Both the position numbers and the translations under genes were made by a program. Shown here one piece after another: positions 1 through 10,466 of a stretch of DNA of 64,000 nucleotides. The notes below the pieces were generated by a model. It saw only the letters and a program-made list of their open reading frames with translations, was not told where the DNA came from and searched no databases. Position 1 is the stretch's first letter, and each line of letters starts with the position of its first letter. Source of the DNA: Blepharisma japonicum (taxonomy: Eukaryota > Ciliophora > Heterotrichea > Heterotrichida > Blepharismidae); the NCBI GenBank assembly GCA_949751835.1, contig CATKHK010000008.1, positions 558,001 through 622,000 of the forward strand. The letters are read 5' to 3'.

Positions 1-1732
1 CTTTTTCTTCATCACTTTCAGTCATTTTATTCCTTTTTCTCAATCTTTCAAATTTTCTTAGTTCTTGGTCCTCATTATCTCTATCCCTAATTTCTATATA
101 TTCTAATAAGGTTTCTCCTAAACATTTCCCCAACCTATGCAAATTTTCTTCAGTAAACGCAATTGTTGCTCTTTCTCTATCTAAATATCCATGTGAGGAT
201 GTTTCGACTGTATATGTATATGGTAATTCAAGCTCTTTTCACATAACTAGACGTGCTGTTTTACGTTTGCTTGCTTCGTTTCGAAACCTGCAAGAATAAT
301 AGCGGAACATTTCTGTGGTTTCACTTATAAGCTTTGGGAAAACTTTTATTTTGCAGTATTTTTCTGAGTGAAGAGGGTAATGCGGCCCATACATGAAAAC
401 TCCTTTTTTCTTAGAATGGGCATGCAAATCGAAATAAAATATAAGTTTGTGAACAGAGCTTACGCTTACTGCTTTACTTTTTAGATGATAAATGACCGGA
501 TTTAATTTTGGGTTCGGGTCTTGGAAGCTTCTATTTAGATCTTCTCCTGTCAAAGAGCATCTTGTATTTCCTACAATTACGCCATCTACATTTAGCATAG
601 GGACTATTTTAAAAACAATTTTTTTCCTCAATTTTTTAGCTTTTTTGCAGTTTCCTGTAATGAATTTTAAAAATCCTTCCATTACTCATGATCCATGGGT
701 TTCTCCAGGATGCACTCTTGCAGTCATAAAAATAGCCTCTTTTTCTTCTGAATTAGTAAAATCAGTAACAGTCAGCATTGGTGTTTCAACCCCTCCTAAG
801 CTTTTGCAAAGGATTTCTTTTCTCACAAAATCATATTTTTCAAGTTCTTTCAGCAATTTACATAATTTTGTATAGCTGTATGGTATAGAATAAGCAAAAA
901 AGACAGAGTCATTTTCATGAAATTGGAACGAGAATGATAAAGAATAATAATATCTATTGACTAAAAGCCTGTTCACTTTACTACTAGTATACATAATATT
1001 GTAGCCACCTTTTACCCATCCAGTTTTTTCTCGGTAAATGCATGGCATTAGCCCTTGTGTATATAAGCTGTTACGTTTGGAGAAATTGACTATGTTAAAT
1101 TTGACCTCCCTCGCATAGCTTTTGTTAGATACTTTAAAATAATATCACTGATTATGGCCATAAGTATTTGAATCTGTCCTTAAATACAAATCATACTCAT
1201 TTTCTTTAACTTTTACAACTTTATCAAGATTTCCACATTCGAATTTTGATGAAAATTCGAGCTCACCAGGCTCTAAGCCTTCTTTCATGCCAATAAAAGG
1301 GCGATTTTCCTTTTTTGGTTCATTCTTTTTTACAAGTTCCCAAGCGTGTTTTATTCTTGGATTAATTGAGAATTTATAAGTATCAGACCCTGAAAAAGTT
1401 TCATTGAGTTCTAAAGAATCCTCAGGCCTGTATCCGTTAAAAATAGCATTTTGTGCAGGAATTCTGTCATATGTAAACGACAAAGGTATCGGACCATTTT
1501 GCAAAAGCGAATTTGGCCTTCAACTAAATAGGAGTTACCCAAACATCATGTCAGGCTCTAAACTGTGCCCAGATTCTGCTAAAGGAATGTGTGGGATTAT
1601 TTCTAATTCAGGTTTTTCTTTTAATTTAATATTGTCTTGATCGATAGGGGTTTTGTTTTTTATGTCAAGGTTAAAAAGGAGTTCATCTTCTGAGTTTTGC
1701 TCAAAGCCTGAATCTTCGCTAAACTCGGTCAT
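1..1732 (-). CDS. Cytosolic carboxypeptidase (AGBL/CCP family, M14), 3' end cut by window
   Basis: A zinc carboxypeptidase of the CCP/AGBL type, a family that trims glutamate side chains or C-terminal residues from tubulin, so it probably acts on cilia and cortical microtubules. The N-terminal CCP domain (about residues 70-300) is followed by the M14 domain. Zinc ligands H336 and E339 lie in RVHPGE and the third, about H432, in DLHAHS; the substrate-binding DLNR is also present. Frames are joined by in-frame TGA read as Trp at 1145-1147, 686-688 and 239-241 and by a 15-nt intron at 1524-1538. The ATG at 1732 is the first in the open frame. The extreme C terminus lies outside the window, and which CCP subfamily it belongs to is not settled. 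Confidence 0.9.
1524..1538 (-). other. 15-nt intron in the carboxypeptidase gene
   Basis: On the minus strand the sequence is GTAACTCCTATTTAG. Its removal turns a frame that stops at TAA into one that runs on through a TGA Trp into the CCP N-terminal domain. Confidence 0.9.
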
Positions 1733-2299
1733 TCTGTATTTAAAAAATTTATTAGAATTAAAATGATGCAGAGATTATTCGGTTTTTAAAAGGAGTTACA
1801 TCAGGCTTGGGATTGCTGTAAAAGACAAAAAATTAATGATATTAATTTTGCAGGAGACTTAAATAAAAAATAGATCATTAGGATTATTCAGAATGTCATA
1901 ATAAATTTAAAATCAGAAAATATGCAAATATGAAAATAATAAAAGTAAAGAAGCGCCATCTAGTAAAGAGCTTATAATATTTATAATTTATTGATAATAG
2001 AGATGGCGATAAAAATATTTCTGATCTTACAACAGGAAATGAAAATATATTACTAAAATACAAAGCATTGCATTAAAATTTTGTATAAAGAAGGATCATA
2101 TTTGTAGTAAATTATACTAAATGCACATAAAGATTATTTTGCATCAAGTAAAAAATGCTCTTTCATTCTGTTAACTCTATTTTAGAAATTAAATATAAGT
2201 GGTCTGAATCTAACTTAGCCTATCTTATATAAACCCTTAACATACAATAGAAATGGCTTTTTAGTAAAATCTTCTACTCTTTAAAGTAAATGTTTATTA
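1733..2299. other. Intergenic, AT-rich, divergent promoters
   Basis: Lies between the starts of two divergent genes, so it should hold both promoters. No protein or RNA gene seen. It contains a short inverted repeat, CGCCATCT at 1954-1961 and AGATGGCG at 2001-2008, of unknown meaning. Confidence 0.5.
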
Positions 2300-2995
2300 A
2301 TGAATAATTTCCGCTATTACCCATCAAGTCCTCGCTTCATTCAAGATTCAGGCCAGCATTCTGATTGAAGTAAATTTACAATAAAAACTTCTCCAAGAAC
2401 TCATTTGCAAGCTAAAACCTTAACATTAAACAAAAGAATCTATGAAATTGAAGATCGCATTCAGAGTGTCCCACCAGATGACCTAAAAGCTCACATCATT
2501 CAACTTACAAGCAGAAGTCAAAGTGCAAGCAAAAAAACAAATGAAGAGCAAAAAAAGCATACTTCTTTATATTTTCCTCCAATTAAAGCAGCATTGAAAA
2601 AAGACCTAGAAATTGTTCAAGAGAGCAATTCAAGCAGAAAAAGAAAAAATAAATCTAGAAATTTCTCGCTTGATTATTATATTGGAGAAGAAACTAAATT
2701 TTCATTAAGTTTGAGGGCATCTCCTCAGAATATCGATTTTGAAATGGTTGGAAAACATATAACTCCAGCCAAAGCTGTTAAATTAAGCAATTTTAGAGGT
2801 CTGGCACAAGAATCTCTAGCCAATCCCCCTAAAGCTAATTATTTTAAGAAGGGGAGATTGAGTGTGATAAACCCCAGTCCTTGGCCAATATCATCAACAG
2901 AAAAATTAAAAACCCCATTAGATGAATATTGAAATCGAAAGAATTCAGTTTCTCTTTCAAATAGCATGCAATCTCGATACAATGATAAAAATTAA
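2300..2995 (+). CDS. Hypothetical basic, Ser/Lys-rich protein (231 aa)
   Basis: Not recognised. The frame opens at ATG 2300 (an earlier ATG at 2290 stops at once) and reads through TGA Trp codons at residue 23 and near the C terminus, ending at TAA. The product is basic and poor in hydrophobic stretches, with a lysine-rich middle (about residues 75-120) and serine/proline patches, so it is probably largely disordered. A short heptad-like stretch around residues 38-70 could form a helix. No signal peptide or membrane segment. Its start faces the carboxypeptidase gene across 567 bp. That it is a real gene rests on length and amino-acid usage. Confidence 0.6.
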
Positions 2996-3618
2996 CCTTA
3001 AATAATTTTTTAATAAATTATGAAGCGGTTTCAAAGAAGAATTATGGAGTTGTAATTTTTTGAATTTTATTTGCGCCCTTTAGTTTCTTTTATGACATTA
3101 AGTTGTATTATCTATGCATGGCCCTTTTTGCCATAAATAGCTTTAAAGTTATAATCTAACTCTATTTAAAAGAGATATAAATATTCCTGCAAAAATTAAA
3201 AGTCATTTGATGAGTTTATTGTTTGCATTTATTTATAATAAAGCTGATTAACTTACTTCGTAAAATTTGCATTTAAAAGTAAAAAAAAAACTTTGCTTAT
3301 TACTTCCATTTCTATTGGGTTGCTATTAATTATCTTATCTTGAAAATTGCTTGGATGATTTAAAAATTTACAATAAAAGATCTAGAATATTACGAAATTT
3401 TGCTATAACTCCAATTTTAATTTTTTTCTTTTGCATGTCCTCTTCTGCATTTCTCATCAATATTGTCCAAATCTTTACTATTTATATAAATTCCTTATTC
3501 TATTAAAATCCTCTCTTTTAGTTATCCAAGTAAGGTAAAAACCTCTTGAACTGTTTCGCTATAAATCCATTTGTAATGTAAAATACTCCATTACTTACAA
3601 ACTGAATAGTTATAAATA
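2996..3618. other. Intergenic, AT-rich
   Basis: Gene-free gap before the phosphodiesterase gene. All frames are broken by TAA/TAG at short intervals and no RNA gene or repeat was recognised. Confidence 0.5.
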
Positions 3619-5643
3619 ATGAAGATAGACATACTGAAGATGACTATTCTCTTAAATGTGGTCATTTCTACACTAATCAAAGGCATTACAATACAAATTA
3701 TATATAAATCACTCTTTATCATTGGCATCAGACTTATATCAGGCCACTTTAAAATATACATAGCACTCACATTTTACATGATTATGGCAGCTTCTTCTGA
3801 CTCACTCGAGGATTTATTCTGCCTTTATTTAATCCTTTATATATCACCAGCTATGCTAGATCTAAAAATAAGATGTATTTCAAAATTTTCCCTTATAATA
3901 TGTATAGTTTGACTCACTATAGCTGGTTTTTTCCATACAGGACAGCTTGAGGTATTAGGAATTGTTTTAGTATTGATATTATCAATTAAAGATATGGCAA
4001 AAGATAAAGAAATCAAAAAGCTTAGCGAAATAAACAGAGGAATCATTATGGATAGAGATGAAATACAAGAAAGATATAGATATTTGGAAAACAAATTACT
4101 TTCAGCTGATAGGAACCGTTCGCCAATTACAGGAAAAAGAACCACGGTTATTTTAGACAAATTAAAGAAACTTAATAGTCAAAATGCATTATCAAAATAT
4201 GCATTTTGTAGGAAACTCCCAAGAGAATCCAGCTTTAACAGCCTTGAAGAAGCCCAATTATCAGTTCCAACTATGAGAGCTTCAGACTCAAATATTAATT
4301 TAATTAGAAACAGAAGAAGAGGGTCTTCCTCCTCATCTATTACAGATTTAGACATTGGGATAACTCGTGAAGAAATAAATGAAATAATTTCTTCTCTTAT
4401 AGACCAAGAATATCTTATGTGAAATCCAGCAAAAGGGGTTGCAGCTGACCTTGATTTGGCAAGCATAGGAATGAATGCTATACATGTATATACTCAATCG
4501 GTTGACTCTTTGCCAGGGGTCACAGAAAAAGTCCTTACAATTGATCCTATGCTTGATAGAAAAAACAGCGCAACCATGTACAGTCTTTGCAGTGACTCGC
4601 AGTCTCTTTGTGAAGTATTAAGAACAATTGGAATATGAGACTTTGACACTCTTAGGGTAATTCAGTCTATAAACAACCCTGCATTTGAAGTAGGAAGATA
4701 TATTTTTGATTTTCTGGACTTGATTGATAGCATGGATATTGATACACACTTACTAAACCGATTTTTAACTGTAGTAGAAGAAGGCTATCAAAAAGAAAAT
4801 TTTTACCATAACTCAATCCATGCAGCAGATGTGGCAGCTTCAATTGTATTTTTAATTAGAGAAGGATTGGCTGTTAATGGTAAAATATTAGATATTGACG
4901 TATTTTCTCTTGTTGTGGCAGCACTTTGTCATGACATAGGCCACCCAGGAGTAAATAACGGATTTTTAGTAGCAACTCAAGATCCACTAGCCATTAAATA
5001 TAACGACCAAAGTATTTTAGAAAATATGCATGCAAATAAAACTTTCCAAATATTAAGCAATTTAAGTACAAATATTGTAAAAGGGTTATCAAAGCCAGAC
5101 TATCAAAGATTCAGAAAAATTGTAGTCCTAGCAATTTTAGCGACTGATTTGCAGGTACATTTTGATAAACTTGCAGAATTTAAAACACAAGTGGCTAATA
5201 AATTGACTCTATCAGATGATAAATTCAAACTTATGTCTTTACAAATATGTTTGAAATGCGCCGATATAGGACATGGAGCTAAAACCCTTGAGCTACACAA
5301 AAAGTGGACAAATTTAATAACAAAAGAATTTTTCAGGCAGGGGGATATGGAAAGAAATCGAGGAATCCCAGTAACCCCTCTTTGTGATAGAATAAATGTT
5401 ATAGTCAGTAAATCACAAGAAGGGTTTTTAAAAGTGCTGGTAAGACCTTTGTTTGAACTTTGGGAAGAGTTTGTCGAGCAAAGCGCAAGCGCTGATAAGA
5501 AAAAAGATGGGCTAGGAATAAAGATTTGTATGAGGAATATCATTTGTAATATAGAATATTGGGATAACGAATACAATCTTTACAAGGAAGGAAAGCATAC
5601 TTATTATCTTGATGATTTACCCCCACCGTTATATATATTATAG
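3619..5643 (+). CDS. Membrane-anchored class I 3',5'-cyclic nucleotide phosphodiesterase
   Basis: A 674-aa PDE that should hydrolyse cAMP and/or cGMP at a membrane. The catalytic domain (about residues 370-660) shows the class I signature: HNSIHAADV (H397), the metal motif HDIGHPG (H438, D439, H442), ADIGH (D549) and the purine-binding glutamine in SQEGF. The first 130 residues hold about four hydrophobic segments, and a charged, Ser-rich linker follows. Trp is encoded by TGA at 3910 and between the linker and the catalytic domain (near 4420 and 4636). A stop at 3613 sits just before the start. No GAF or PAS module is present. cAMP versus cGMP preference cannot be told by eye. Confidence 0.93.
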
Positions 5644-5868
5644 AAATAAACATAATAGGCATTTTTACATTATAATTAAATAATATAAAAAAAGTAAGAT
5701 CAAAATACCTTTATTTTATATCTAAAATTTTATACCTTTTAAGTAATTTATAAAGTATAAGCATTGTTTTAGTCCTTTGGCTGCACAAATTATATTAACT
5801 TTGAAGAATTTGAATTTCAAAGTGTCAAAAAAATTAATTCGAGATGTATTTAAAATCAAGACTGAAAT

Positions 5869-6195
5869 TTATTCATTATGCTCATGCTTAATTAGAGACT
5901 CGGCTTTATCCATGAATTGTGCAAGCCACACATCTTTTTCTGTTATTCCTCCAGCATCGTGTGTAGAAAGGGTTACATCGACTCTACCATAGACATTGAA
6001 CCATTCAGGATGGTGATCTTGCTGGTCAGCCACTTTGGCAACAAGTCTCATAAATTCCCAAGCATCATTAAAGTCTTTAAAATTGAATCTCTTTTGGATT
6101 GCTGGCCTTTCTTTAACAATTGACCAGCTAGGAAGAGAGCTATTAAGTCCAGCTAATTGATCTTTAGTTAAAAGGGAAGCAAATCTCCTTAGCAT
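5869..6195 (-). CDS. PCBD: Pterin-4a-carbinolamine dehydratase (PCD/DCoH)
   Basis: A 108-aa protein, the usual length for the family, which dehydrates 4a-hydroxytetrahydrobiopterin to recycle the cofactor of aromatic amino-acid hydroxylases. The active-site signature DHHPEW with a downstream Tyr/Asp and THDAGG is intact, and the sequence is collinear with the family from KDQLAGL to the C-terminal FMDKAESL helix. The N-terminal MLRRFASLL is short, basic and hydrophobic and might be a weak mitochondrial signal. All Trp codons are TGG. It is convergent with the PDE gene. A PTPS homologue sits 36 kb away in the same window, so pterin metabolism is represented twice, but not as a cluster. Confidence 0.93.
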   Translation of the reverse strand: MLRRFASLLTKDQLAGLNSSLPSWSIVKERPAIQKRFNFKDFNDAWEFMRLVAKVADQQDHHPEWFNVYGRVDVTLSTHDAGGITEKDVWLAQFMDKAESLIKHEHNE

Positions 6196-6273
6196 AATTA
6201 TTATAATAAATTATCCATTAAGATTTTATATTAAAATATTCTCATTATAAGCATTAATGCAGGAACTAATAAC

Positions 6274-6912
6274 TTAATTAGAAAGATGTGATGCATCATT
6301 AAAAGTAATGATTTCAGAATTTATTTTCTCGTCATTTCTAGTTATTCTGAAGACAAATATAGCTGTGTTATGTATTCTCCAGTCTTCTCTTGGACTTTCC
6401 CCCTTCAATTCTAGCAGAAGATTTAAAAATTCCATAATAAATCCATAATGAGTTACTAAAAGAATTTTTTGCTCTTCATTGCGGTTAATTTGAGCATTCA
6501 TATGCTGATTTATCAAAAAATCAAAAAAATCTTTGACTCTTCTACTGACATCTAACAAACTTTCTCCACCAGGAAATGGAGAATCTCGAGTAGCAGGAAA
6601 TCCAAAAGGATTCAGAAGGTGAGCATAGTCTGCAAATAGCTGATTTTCATAGTCTCCTGAAGATATTTCTCTTAATCTGCTGTCATAAAGTGGCTCAACA
6701 GTTCCCTGGTTCTTTATTATATAAGAAAGAGTTTGGACGCAACGATTTAGATCGCTTGAATAAATTGCATCAAACTTGTGTTCGCTTAAGCGAGTGCTTA
6801 ATTTTGTCACTTGCTCAATACCTAATGGAGATAATTCTCCCCCAGTTTGGCCTTGCATACGCTTGGCAATATTTGCAAGTGTTTCTCCATGTCTTGCCAA
6901 ATAAAGCAGCAT
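6274..6912 (-). CDS. Histidine phosphatase / phosphoglycerate-mutase superfamily protein
   Basis: A 212-aa branch-1 histidine phosphatase. The phosphohistidine motif LARHGET stands at residues 5-11, followed by the usual elements: GQTGGELSPLG, the second Arg in YSSDLNRCVQT, the acid in ISSGDYE, PGGESLLDV, and the second catalytic His in LVTHYGF. This pattern fits the broad-specificity phosphatases (GpmB/CobC/TIGAR-like) rather than dPGM, whose longer insert is missing. The substrate cannot be named; sugar phosphates such as fructose-2,6-bisphosphate are possible. No signal peptide. Its start is 72 bp from the stop of the TMEM33-like gene, and its stop lies 78 bp from the start of the PCD gene. 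Confidence 0.9.
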   Translation of the reverse strand: MLLYLARHGETLANIAKRMQGQTGGELSPLGIEQVTKLSTRLSEHKFDAIYSSDLNRCVQTLSYIIKNQGTVEPLYDSRLREISSGDYENQLFADYAHLLNPFGFPATRDSPFPGGESLLDVSRRVKDFFDFLINQHMNAQINRNEEQKILLVTHYGFIMEFLNLLLELKGESPREDWRIHNTAIFVFRITRNDEKINSEIITFNDASHLSN

Positions 6913-6984
6913 TTTCTATATTTAAAATCAAAATGATGCATAATTAATAATGATTAATCTCCAGATTTTTTTGTTATTTATTTC

Positions 6985-7893
6985 TTAGAACACTGTGCAT
7001 GATGAGCCAGCTGAAGGTCCAGCTTCCATCGATACAGACCAAGCACAAATTGATTTTACCTTCTCCCAGCCCTTTCCTATAATTGCAGGCATCCTTTGGA
7101 AAATTGTATCTCCCTTGAGCCTTAAATAAGCAAAAGAAGTTTTCGAAAATCCGTTCAGCATGTACCTCATCCTTGTATACTGCCAATAAATAAGTGGAAA
7201 AACTATATTTGATCCTAAGAAAATCATCAAAATCGAAGCAAACCCAATCCACATTTCTGCATCAGCCCTTACTTGCAGCATGTTTACTTTATTAGCATCA
7301 AGCCTTTTTGTATAAACTTTTATTGATGCAGGAACGCTTGGATGCCTTGACAGCACGTCTCCAATATACACAAAAGTCCCTAAAAATGCTGGCACAACCC
7401 AAAGCAAATGATTATTGAAAAACAAAAATATTAAGGCAAATAGGATGGCATGCATATTGTCATCTAATATCACATTTCTTCAGTAATCAGCACTAAGCCT
7501 AGGGACATTGTGGTAGTGAATTATCCCTGCAAAATGACCTGCGATTATTAGATGAAGGGATTTATGGATGAAAAAGGCAGGGAATGCGAGGAGAAATAGG
7601 ATTATTTGTACGAGCTGCAATGTAGAGGGAGATGGAACATTATAAGAAGATTGGGCTGATTGAGGACGTTGAGGGCGTTGAGATGAAGAGGCTGATGGCT
7701 GTGATGATTGCTGCGCTGATGGCTGTGAGGAGGCATCAAGGTCAAAATTAGGATCTATGTTCTTTTTATATCATTTTTGTTTTATCCGGATTAACTGCTG
7801 CTGTGTAGGAGTAGGAAATAAACCGTTATAATATTGCAGCCAAGCTGCAGAGGATCCCCAGTCGAAGTTCTCAAAAGCTCTGTTTGATGCCAT
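6985..7893 (-). CDS. TMEM33: TMEM33/Pom33-like membrane protein
   Basis: A 302-aa multi-pass membrane protein. Residues from about 120 onward align by eye with TMEM33 (Kr-h2, yeast Pom33/Per33), an ER and nuclear-pore membrane protein: LDDNMHAILFALIF corresponds to LEDSCHYLLYSLIF, and IYWQYTRMRYMLNGFSKTSF to the conserved YYRFLTLRYSSRRNPYCRT. Four hydrophobic segments are seen. An extra N-terminal stretch holds a Trp/Tyr-rich segment (WLQYYNGL, KWYKKNIDP) and a Gln/Ser/Pro repeat of PSAQQSSQ type (residues about 63-90). Two Trp codons are TGA, at ADYW and KWYK; reading them as stop would split the family domain. The role is inferred from the family. Confidence 0.78.
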
Positions 7894-8078
7894 ATTATTT
7901 GAAGGGAAATTAATATAATTTACACGTAATAAATTCGATTAAAAAAGATATTTATAATAGAGTAAAATTCAGAATAGTGGCTTCTCTGTCCGGAAAGCAT
8001 CTTAGCCTACAATTGCAATGAATTTATTATATATTAATCACTGCAGTAAATTTCAATATCCCAGTTTGAGATAATTAG

Positions 8079-9095
8079 TTAAGCTGATTTCTTTAACGTA
8101 ATTAAATCGACATCTACTACTTTCCTAGCTTTAACACCTTGATCATGCAATTTTTTCACAAATGGCTCTATACTACCACTATTTTTGGTGCCTACCACCA
8201 AAGTCTCAATTTCTCCTTTTCCTTTGATATTTTGAGCCTTTTCAGGGCAAACAATCAAAACTTTTGCATGTTGAGAATTATAAAGACCTAGCCCATCAGC
8301 ATCTGGGGCAATAACTGTTTTTGCACCTACGAAACTTGCGCCTAATACACTTCCAAATGTTAGTGGATATTGGTGGAATAAAGTGTTTATAACTGTATCT
8401 CCGCCTTTAATTTCTAGCTTTCCTGCGAAATCTACTGCAAAGTTAGCTAAATTTTCTTGGGTGTGGGAAACACCAAGATGGCTAAACAAAGGCAAATTTG
8501 GTTTAACTTCAAAGTTTTTCATAGAATTGGAAGTTTCTTCTAATTCTGCATATACTGGAATTTGCTTCAATTTTAAGCTTCCTCTAATTGTAGAGAATCC
8601 AGTTTGAATTATACCTTTTAACCCAGGATATTTTTGGCTTTTAAGTGAACTTCCGAATTGAGTGCTTGACATTTCTGGAATTTGGTTAAGCACAAAATCA
8701 ATACGATTATTATTTCCCCAGCTTTCCCATGGAGACACTATAAGAAGCTTAGCAGATTTCACATTTGATTCAAAATTTTCTGCAGAGTCAAGACTAATAA
8801 TTTCAAGGCCAGCCCTGGCGCATGCTAGTTGGAGGATTAAAGATTCTGGAAACTCTTTGCATGAAAGTCAATTCGCAACTTTATCTCCTGGATTTAATCC
8901 AAATTCTGCAAGTCCCATTGCATATGCTTGAGAATATCTCTGAATTTATATTACATTCACTTCTTTAAAGGTCCATCTTATAGATTTGTTAGGAAAATGC
9001 AAAGCATCTCTATAAGGGAATGATTTTAATTGAGCTGCAAATGCTTTTTCGATAGGGCCAAGTAAATTGAGTCTTTCAATGGCTTTTGATAGCAT
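8079..9095 (-). CDS. AMP-binding (acyl-CoA synthetase) N-domain-only protein
   Basis: The 333-aa product resembles the first half of ANL-superfamily acyl-CoA synthetases: FKEVNRYSQAYAMGLAEFGL, PGDKVANWLSCKEFPE, AGLEIISLD and later GDTVINTLFHQYPLTFGSVL are recognisable. It ends before the adenylate-forming core is complete: no SGTTG-type P-loop, no YGxTE and no C-terminal lid domain. Catalysis is therefore unlikely and a structural or regulatory role more likely. The frame needs one 15-nt intron at 8940-8954 and one TGA Trp in ANW. It ends in a clean TAA after a charged tail. The N terminus, rich in Lys, Arg and Leu, could suit mitochondria. Family placement is moderately sure; function unknown. 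Confidence 0.75.
8940..8954 (-). other. 15-nt intron in the AMP-binding-like gene
   Basis: GTAATATAAATTCAG on the minus strand. It removes an in-frame TAA and joins FKEVN directly to RYSQAYAMG, as in the family. Confidence 0.92.
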
Positions 9096-9385
9096 TTTAT
9101 TAGATTAAAAATCTAAGATTTGTATAATTTACAGAGATATGCTTAATTTAAATATATAAGCACGGATTCTTGAGAAGTTATATAATAAAATACTCTTATT
9201 TTAAAGCTTTTTGAAAGAATCATTTTAAGCACATAAAATTTTTATTAAAAAATAAATCAAAATATTATGATTTGCTTTAATTTATGAATTTTAAGGTTAA
9301 ATGAAGAATTAGTTATGCATAGCATTATTCAATCTAGAAATATCTATCAATAATAAAAGGATTTGTCTAAATATGTGCTATTTAT

Positions 9386-10075
9386 TTAAAACTCAAAATC
9401 ATAAATGATCATAAGAAGAGCAAATATGGCGAAAATGAGGAATAAAATACCCGCTGCTATCTTTATGGCTTTTTCATTTATGTATTTTTCAACAAGTTTA
9501 CCAACAATTACTCCGATTAATCCTATAACTGCAAATCCTAATATAGCTCCTATTGCAACCAAAATAGGATTGCTAAGAGCAGACAGAGATATTATAGTTA
9601 TGTTAGATTTATCTCCCCACTCAGCAAGAAATACCATAATTGCTGTCTTCCAAAATGCTTTCATCCACGATAGTCTTTGATTATTTTCTGCTAGCAAAGG
9701 ATCAGGATTTTCTCCATTTGATTCATTCCCCGCTAACAGAGGATCATTTTTATCTGAGTCAGACTCTTTTTCTCCATGGTATGCCTCATAAAAACAAAGG
9801 AGTGAATACACCAAGAACATTATGCAAGAAGCAATTTGTATATATAAAGGATCAATGAATTTCATTGCAGCTGCTCCAATAAATGCTGCAATTATAGCTA
9901 ATATACTAATAGTAATCCAATTTCCTAGAAAGACTGCTGACCTTGAATTTTTTATTGCAAGTACAGCAATGACGAAGAATGTGCGGTCTCCAATTTCAGC
10001 CAGAAAAATTGCTAAAAATGAGCTTGCGATGACTTCTAGCGGAGTTGATGTTACTGATGACTCAAGAAGTACCAT
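9386..10075 (-). CDS. GDT1: GDT1/TMEM165-family cation transporter
   Basis: A 229-aa membrane protein of the UPF0016/GDT1 family, which exchanges Ca2+ or Mn2+ for protons in Golgi-type or plastid membranes. The two inverted halves each carry the signature: EIGDRT (residues 27-32) and EWGDKS (about 150-155), flanked by hydrophobic helices, with an acidic loop between. About six membrane segments. There is no long N-terminal extension, so the Golgi/contractile-vacuole type is more likely than an organelle-targeted one. All Trp codons are TGG. The ATG at 10075 starts directly on the first hydrophobic block. Likely supplies Mn2+ for glycosylation or takes part in Ca2+ control, by family analogy. 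Confidence 0.93.
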   Translation of the reverse strand: MVLLESSVTSTPLEVIASSFLAIFLAEIGDRTFFVIAVLAIKNSRSAVFLGNWITISILAIIAAFIGAAAMKFIDPLYIQIASCIMFLVYSLLCFYEAYHGEKESDSDKNDPLLAGNESNGENPDPLLAENNQRLSWMKAFWKTAIMVFLAEWGDKSNITIISLSALSNPILVAIGAILGFAVIGLIGVIVGKLVEKYINEKAIKIAAGILFLIFAIFALLMIIYDFEF

Positions 10076-10466
10076 TTATTATTTATAAGCGGTCAAATCA
10101 GCATGGACAGCATCTTTATTTAAATTAAAAGAAAAATTCAAAAAATTGCTTATGAAGCTAAAATATTGTTCATTTAAAAAATTTTTGCTCTAGAACGTAT
10201 TTGTGCTAGTATTTATCTTCATCCACAAACTAAATTTTTGAAATAAATTATTATTTAAATATTGCAAATAGAAAATTCACGTTCTAATCTTAATCTAGAA
10301 CTTTTTCAGCCTGTTCCTTCATTGATTTCTTTTTGTTTTAGAAAATAGAGCTCTATTTATTTTCCCTTCTTCATTTTTATTGATTTATAAAATTTGACAT
10401 GCATTAGAATATTCCTAATATTTAATTTAATATAATATAAAATTTGCAAAAGTGATAAATAAATGA
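10076..10466. other. Intergenic, AT-rich
   Basis: Gap between the stop of HBS1 and the start of GDT1 on the same strand; it should hold the GDT1 promoter. Nothing else recognised. Confidence 0.5.

Noticed and set aside
1954-2008. Inverted repeat CGCCATCT/AGATGGCG in an intergenic gap
   Set aside because: Only 8 bp per arm with a 39-bp AT-rich loop; without a homologous empty site it cannot be told from chance.
5103-5576. 157-codon minus-strand frame inside the phosphodiesterase gene
   Set aside because: Antisense shadow of a strongly conserved catalytic domain.
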